Below, piece by piece: positions 7,033 through 8,895 of a DNA stretch of 8,895 bases (within the stretch, counting starts at the first letter, position 1; each line of letters opens with the position of its first letter). This DNA comes from Bacteroidetes bacterium ADurb.Bin302 (GTDB taxonomy: Bacteria; Bacteroidota; Bacteroidia; Bacteroidales; Paludibacteraceae): NCBI GenBank assembly GCA_002069025.1, contig MWBK01000262.1, positions 1-8,895 on the forward strand. The letters are read 5' to 3'. The position numbers and the translations under genes were made by a program. The notes beneath the pieces were generated by a model. It saw only the letters and a list, made by a program, of their open reading frames with translations. It ran no database searches and was not told where the DNA came from.

Positions 7033-8826
7033 ATGCATAAACGATTGACTATCAGCTTATTATTATTAGCTAATTTACTATATGTATTCGCAGTACCTGC
7101 TTTCCCCGATTTAATATTATTAAATCAAATTAATGGTAACGATTTAGCTATTAGAATTGGGGGTGATGAATATTTTCATTATACCTTAACTTCTGATGGC
7201 TTTTTGATTGCACAAAATGCTATGGGAATTTATGAATATGCTGAATATAAAAATTCTGAGATGGTATTAAGTGGTGTTGCTGCTAAGGATCCTGCAGTTA
7301 GGCCTAAAGATCATGAAAAGCACCTACACACTTTTTCAGTTGAAGATGGTGTTAAGCAATCGACTAAAATGCGCTTAGCTTATGATATTGATAATGAACC
7401 AATCATTTTGACAAAAAAATCTCAAGATACAATACACATCCCGGTTATATTGGTATCATTTAGTGATATAAAATTTGTATATGATAAGCAAGATGTTGAT
7501 TCTTTGCTTAATGCTAAGATAATGGATAAAACAATTCCAACAGGTTCAGTACAAACTTATTTGTCTCATTCAACGAATAAAAAATTAAATGTAAAATTTG
7601 ATGTATATGGTCCGTATAACATACCCGGTACTTGTGCTTATTATGGCGCAAACCAACCATCTTGTACAGGACTATGCGATATTAATCCGCGTGGTATGGT
7701 TATTGATGCTTGTAATGCTGCTGATGCTGATATTGTTTTTAGTGACTATGCTACAGATGGTGTTAAGGTAGATCAAGTGTTAGTTATGTATGCCGGATAT
7801 AATGAAGCTGAGAATGCAACATACACTGATTTTATTTGGCCTCACAAATGGCAATTAGCTAATAAGAATACTATACTTGATGGTGTAATAATATACGATT
7901 ATACATGTGTATCAGAAATGAGAGGTGATTATAGCAAGCATGAAGATAAACTTTGTGGAATAGGAACTATAGTACACGAATTTTCTCATACATTGGGTTT
8001 GCCGGATTTGTATCCAACAAATGGTGGCAACTATTTTACTGTAGGTTATTGGGATGTTATGTGTTATGGAGTTTATCTTAATGAAGGCAGGACACCACCT
8101 TTATACTCTGCATACGAGCGTTTTTATTTAGGATATCTGACACCAATACAAATAACTGATCCTTGTGATGTTCAAATACAACCATTGTATACCACAAATC
8201 AAGCATATCTTATTTGTGAAGGAGAACATAATTTAGATGGAAAAAATCCTATTCCATCTGATTTTTACCTTCTTGAGAATAGGCGAGAGGTTTTATTTGA
8301 TTATTATTTATTTAATCATGGAATGTTACTTACAAAAGTTCATTATGATGCTGAAAGGTGGAAAAATTCACAGGTAAATAATGATGAAAGCAATTTAGGA
8401 GTATCTTTGATTTCAGCAGGAAATAATACTTCATATCTTGGCTCTGCAAAAGATATTTTCCCGGGGCAAGATCATATTACTGAGTATTTACCATTAGATA
8501 TAAGCAATATTGTTGACTGGCAAGATGAAAATTTATCTCCACAAAACTTAAATGTAAGTTTTAAGTATAAAGGTGGTTTAGTCGATATATCGAAACAAAC
8601 CATTAATACTTGTAAACTATCTTACTCAAATAGCATATTGACTGTAAGCGGGTTATCAGGTGTATCAAACTGCGAAATATATGATATGTCAGGATTGTTG
8701 CATTCGTCAACTCTATCTGATAATGATATATGCAAAATCTTGGTACCTAAATTATCAAATGGCTTGTATTTGCTCAAGATTAGTAATGATTTAGGTGATA
8801 GCATCCATAAATGGGTGAAATATTGA
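7033..8826 (+). CDS. Secreted M6-family metalloprotease with T9SS C-terminal sorting domain
   Basis: A 597-residue exported zinc protease. Residues 1 to about 20 are a signal peptide (MHKRLTISLLLLANLLYVFA). Residues about 24-120 resemble the propeptide of this group, with GDEYFHYTLTSDGF and YEYAEY. The catalytic domain spans roughly 130-450 and contains HEFSHTLGLPD (315-325), which fits HExxHxxGxxD: H315 and H319 as zinc ligands, E316 as the base and D325 as a likely third ligand. The Met-turn is probably WDVMCYG (340-346). SDFYLLENRRE (409-419) and HGMLLTKVHYD (429-439) are typical of M6 proteases related to immune inhibitor A. Residues about 522-597 form a type A T9SS sorting domain, with CEIYDMSGLL, LSNGLYLLKI and a final WVKY, implying export through the outer membrane and removal of the tail. 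It probably degrades external protein; the substrate is unknown. No calcium-binding or adhesion domain is evident. Confidence 0.9.
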   Translation: MHKRLTISLLLLANLLYVFAVPAFPDLILLNQINGNDLAIRIGGDEYFHYTLTSDGFLIAQNAMGIYEYAEYKNSEMVLSGVAAKDPAVRPKDHEKHLHTFSVEDGVKQSTKMRLAYDIDNEPIILTKKSQDTIHIPVILVSFSDIKFVYDKQDVDSLLNAKIMDKTIPTGSVQTYLSHSTNKKLNVKFDVYGPYNIPGTCAYYGANQPSCTGLCDINPRGMVIDACNAADADIVFSDYATDGVKVDQVLVMYAGYNEAENATYTDFIWPHKWQLANKNTILDGVIIYDYTCVSEMRGDYSKHEDKLCGIGTIVHEFSHTLGLPDLYPTNGGNYFTVGYWDVMCYGVYLNEGRTPPLYSAYERFYLGYLTPIQITDPCDVQIQPLYTTNQAYLICEGEHNLDGKNPIPSDFYLLENRREVLFDYYLFNHGMLLTKVHYDAERWKNSQVNNDESNLGVSLISAGNNTSYLGSAKDIFPGQDHITEYLPLDISNIVDWQDENLSPQNLNVSFKYKGGLVDISKQTINTCKLSYSNSILTVSGLSGVSNCEIYDMSGLLHSSTLSDNDICKILVPKLSNGLYLLKISNDLGDSIHKWVKY

Positions 8827-8839
8827 TTTTTTTAGTTTT

Positions 8840-8895
8840 ATGTTTACAGAAGATTTAAATCAACCGCAGTGCGAAGCTGTTATGTATAATGAGGG
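8840..8895 (+). CDS. UvrD/PcrA-type DNA helicase, N-terminal start (partial)
   Basis: An open frame starts at ATG 8840, 13 bases after the protease stop, and runs off the window after 18 full codons. The visible residues, MFTEDLNQPQCEAVMYNEG, fit the N-terminus of superfamily 1A helicases (UvrD/PcrA/Rep), where L-N-x-x-Q-x-x-A-V forms the Q motif that contacts adenine of ATP just before the Walker A loop. Those enzymes unwind DNA from 3' to 5' in excision and mismatch repair and in replication restart. Only the first 19 residues can be judged, so uvrD and pcrA cannot be separated. The short gap suggests read-through from the protease gene, or a promoter within that gene's end. Confidence 0.7.
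   Translation, partial: MFTEDLNQPQCEAVMYNE

Noticed and set aside
8622..8804. Minus-strand open frame opposite the T9SS sorting domain
   Set aside because: The + strand frame encodes a clear sorting domain; the antisense frame has no features of its own.
7033..8826. Protease gene as a recent horizontal acquisition
   Set aside because: Its base composition and codon use look like those of its neighbours by eye, and no integrase, repeat or attachment site flanks it.

Overview
The window looks like a chromosomal stretch of an AT-rich member of the Bacteroidetes, most likely the order Bacteroidales. Four things point there: the gene order coaX – outer-membrane protein – TPR protein – lptC – CorC-type CBS protein – ppiD, candidate promoters resembling the Bacteroidetes -7 element (TAnnTTTG), starts without Shine-Dalgarno sequences, and a secreted metalloprotease with a C-terminal type IX secretion (T9SS) sorting domain. 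The T9SS substrate suggests a lineage that keeps this system. All genes are on the + strand. I see no mobile element, RNA gene or CRISPR array, and no stretch over 300 bases lacks a gene.

Layout. Positions 1-194 hold the end of a type III pantothenate kinase gene (coaX). Its last 19 bases overlap the start of a beta-barrel-like outer-membrane protein (176-1423). A secreted TPR protein (1452-2810), a lipoprotein of the LptC family (2823-3428, TTG start) and a DUF21/CBS/CorC membrane protein (3434-4687) follow with gaps of 5 to 28 bases, so coaX to corC is probably one operon. A candidate promoter in the 88-base gap at 4688-4775 precedes ppiD (4776-6860), a membrane-anchored periplasmic folding factor. 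A strong intrinsic terminator (6895-6930) closes the cluster. A second unit then starts with an M6-family metalloprotease (7033-8826); 13 bases after it begins a UvrD/PcrA-type helicase, cut off by the window edge.

How they fit together. The first block is mainly about the cell envelope: LptC belongs to lipopolysaccharide export, PpiD to folding of exported proteins, and the outer-membrane and TPR proteins are exported proteins of unknown role that may act in the same process. coaX (coenzyme A synthesis) is probably only co-transcribed. The protease and helicase have no evident functional link.

I found no clear new system. The items most worth a second look are a near-perfect hairpin inside the signal-peptide codons of lptC, the uncharacterised outer-membrane/TPR pair beside lptC, and a PpiD parvulin domain that seems to lack one catalytic histidine.
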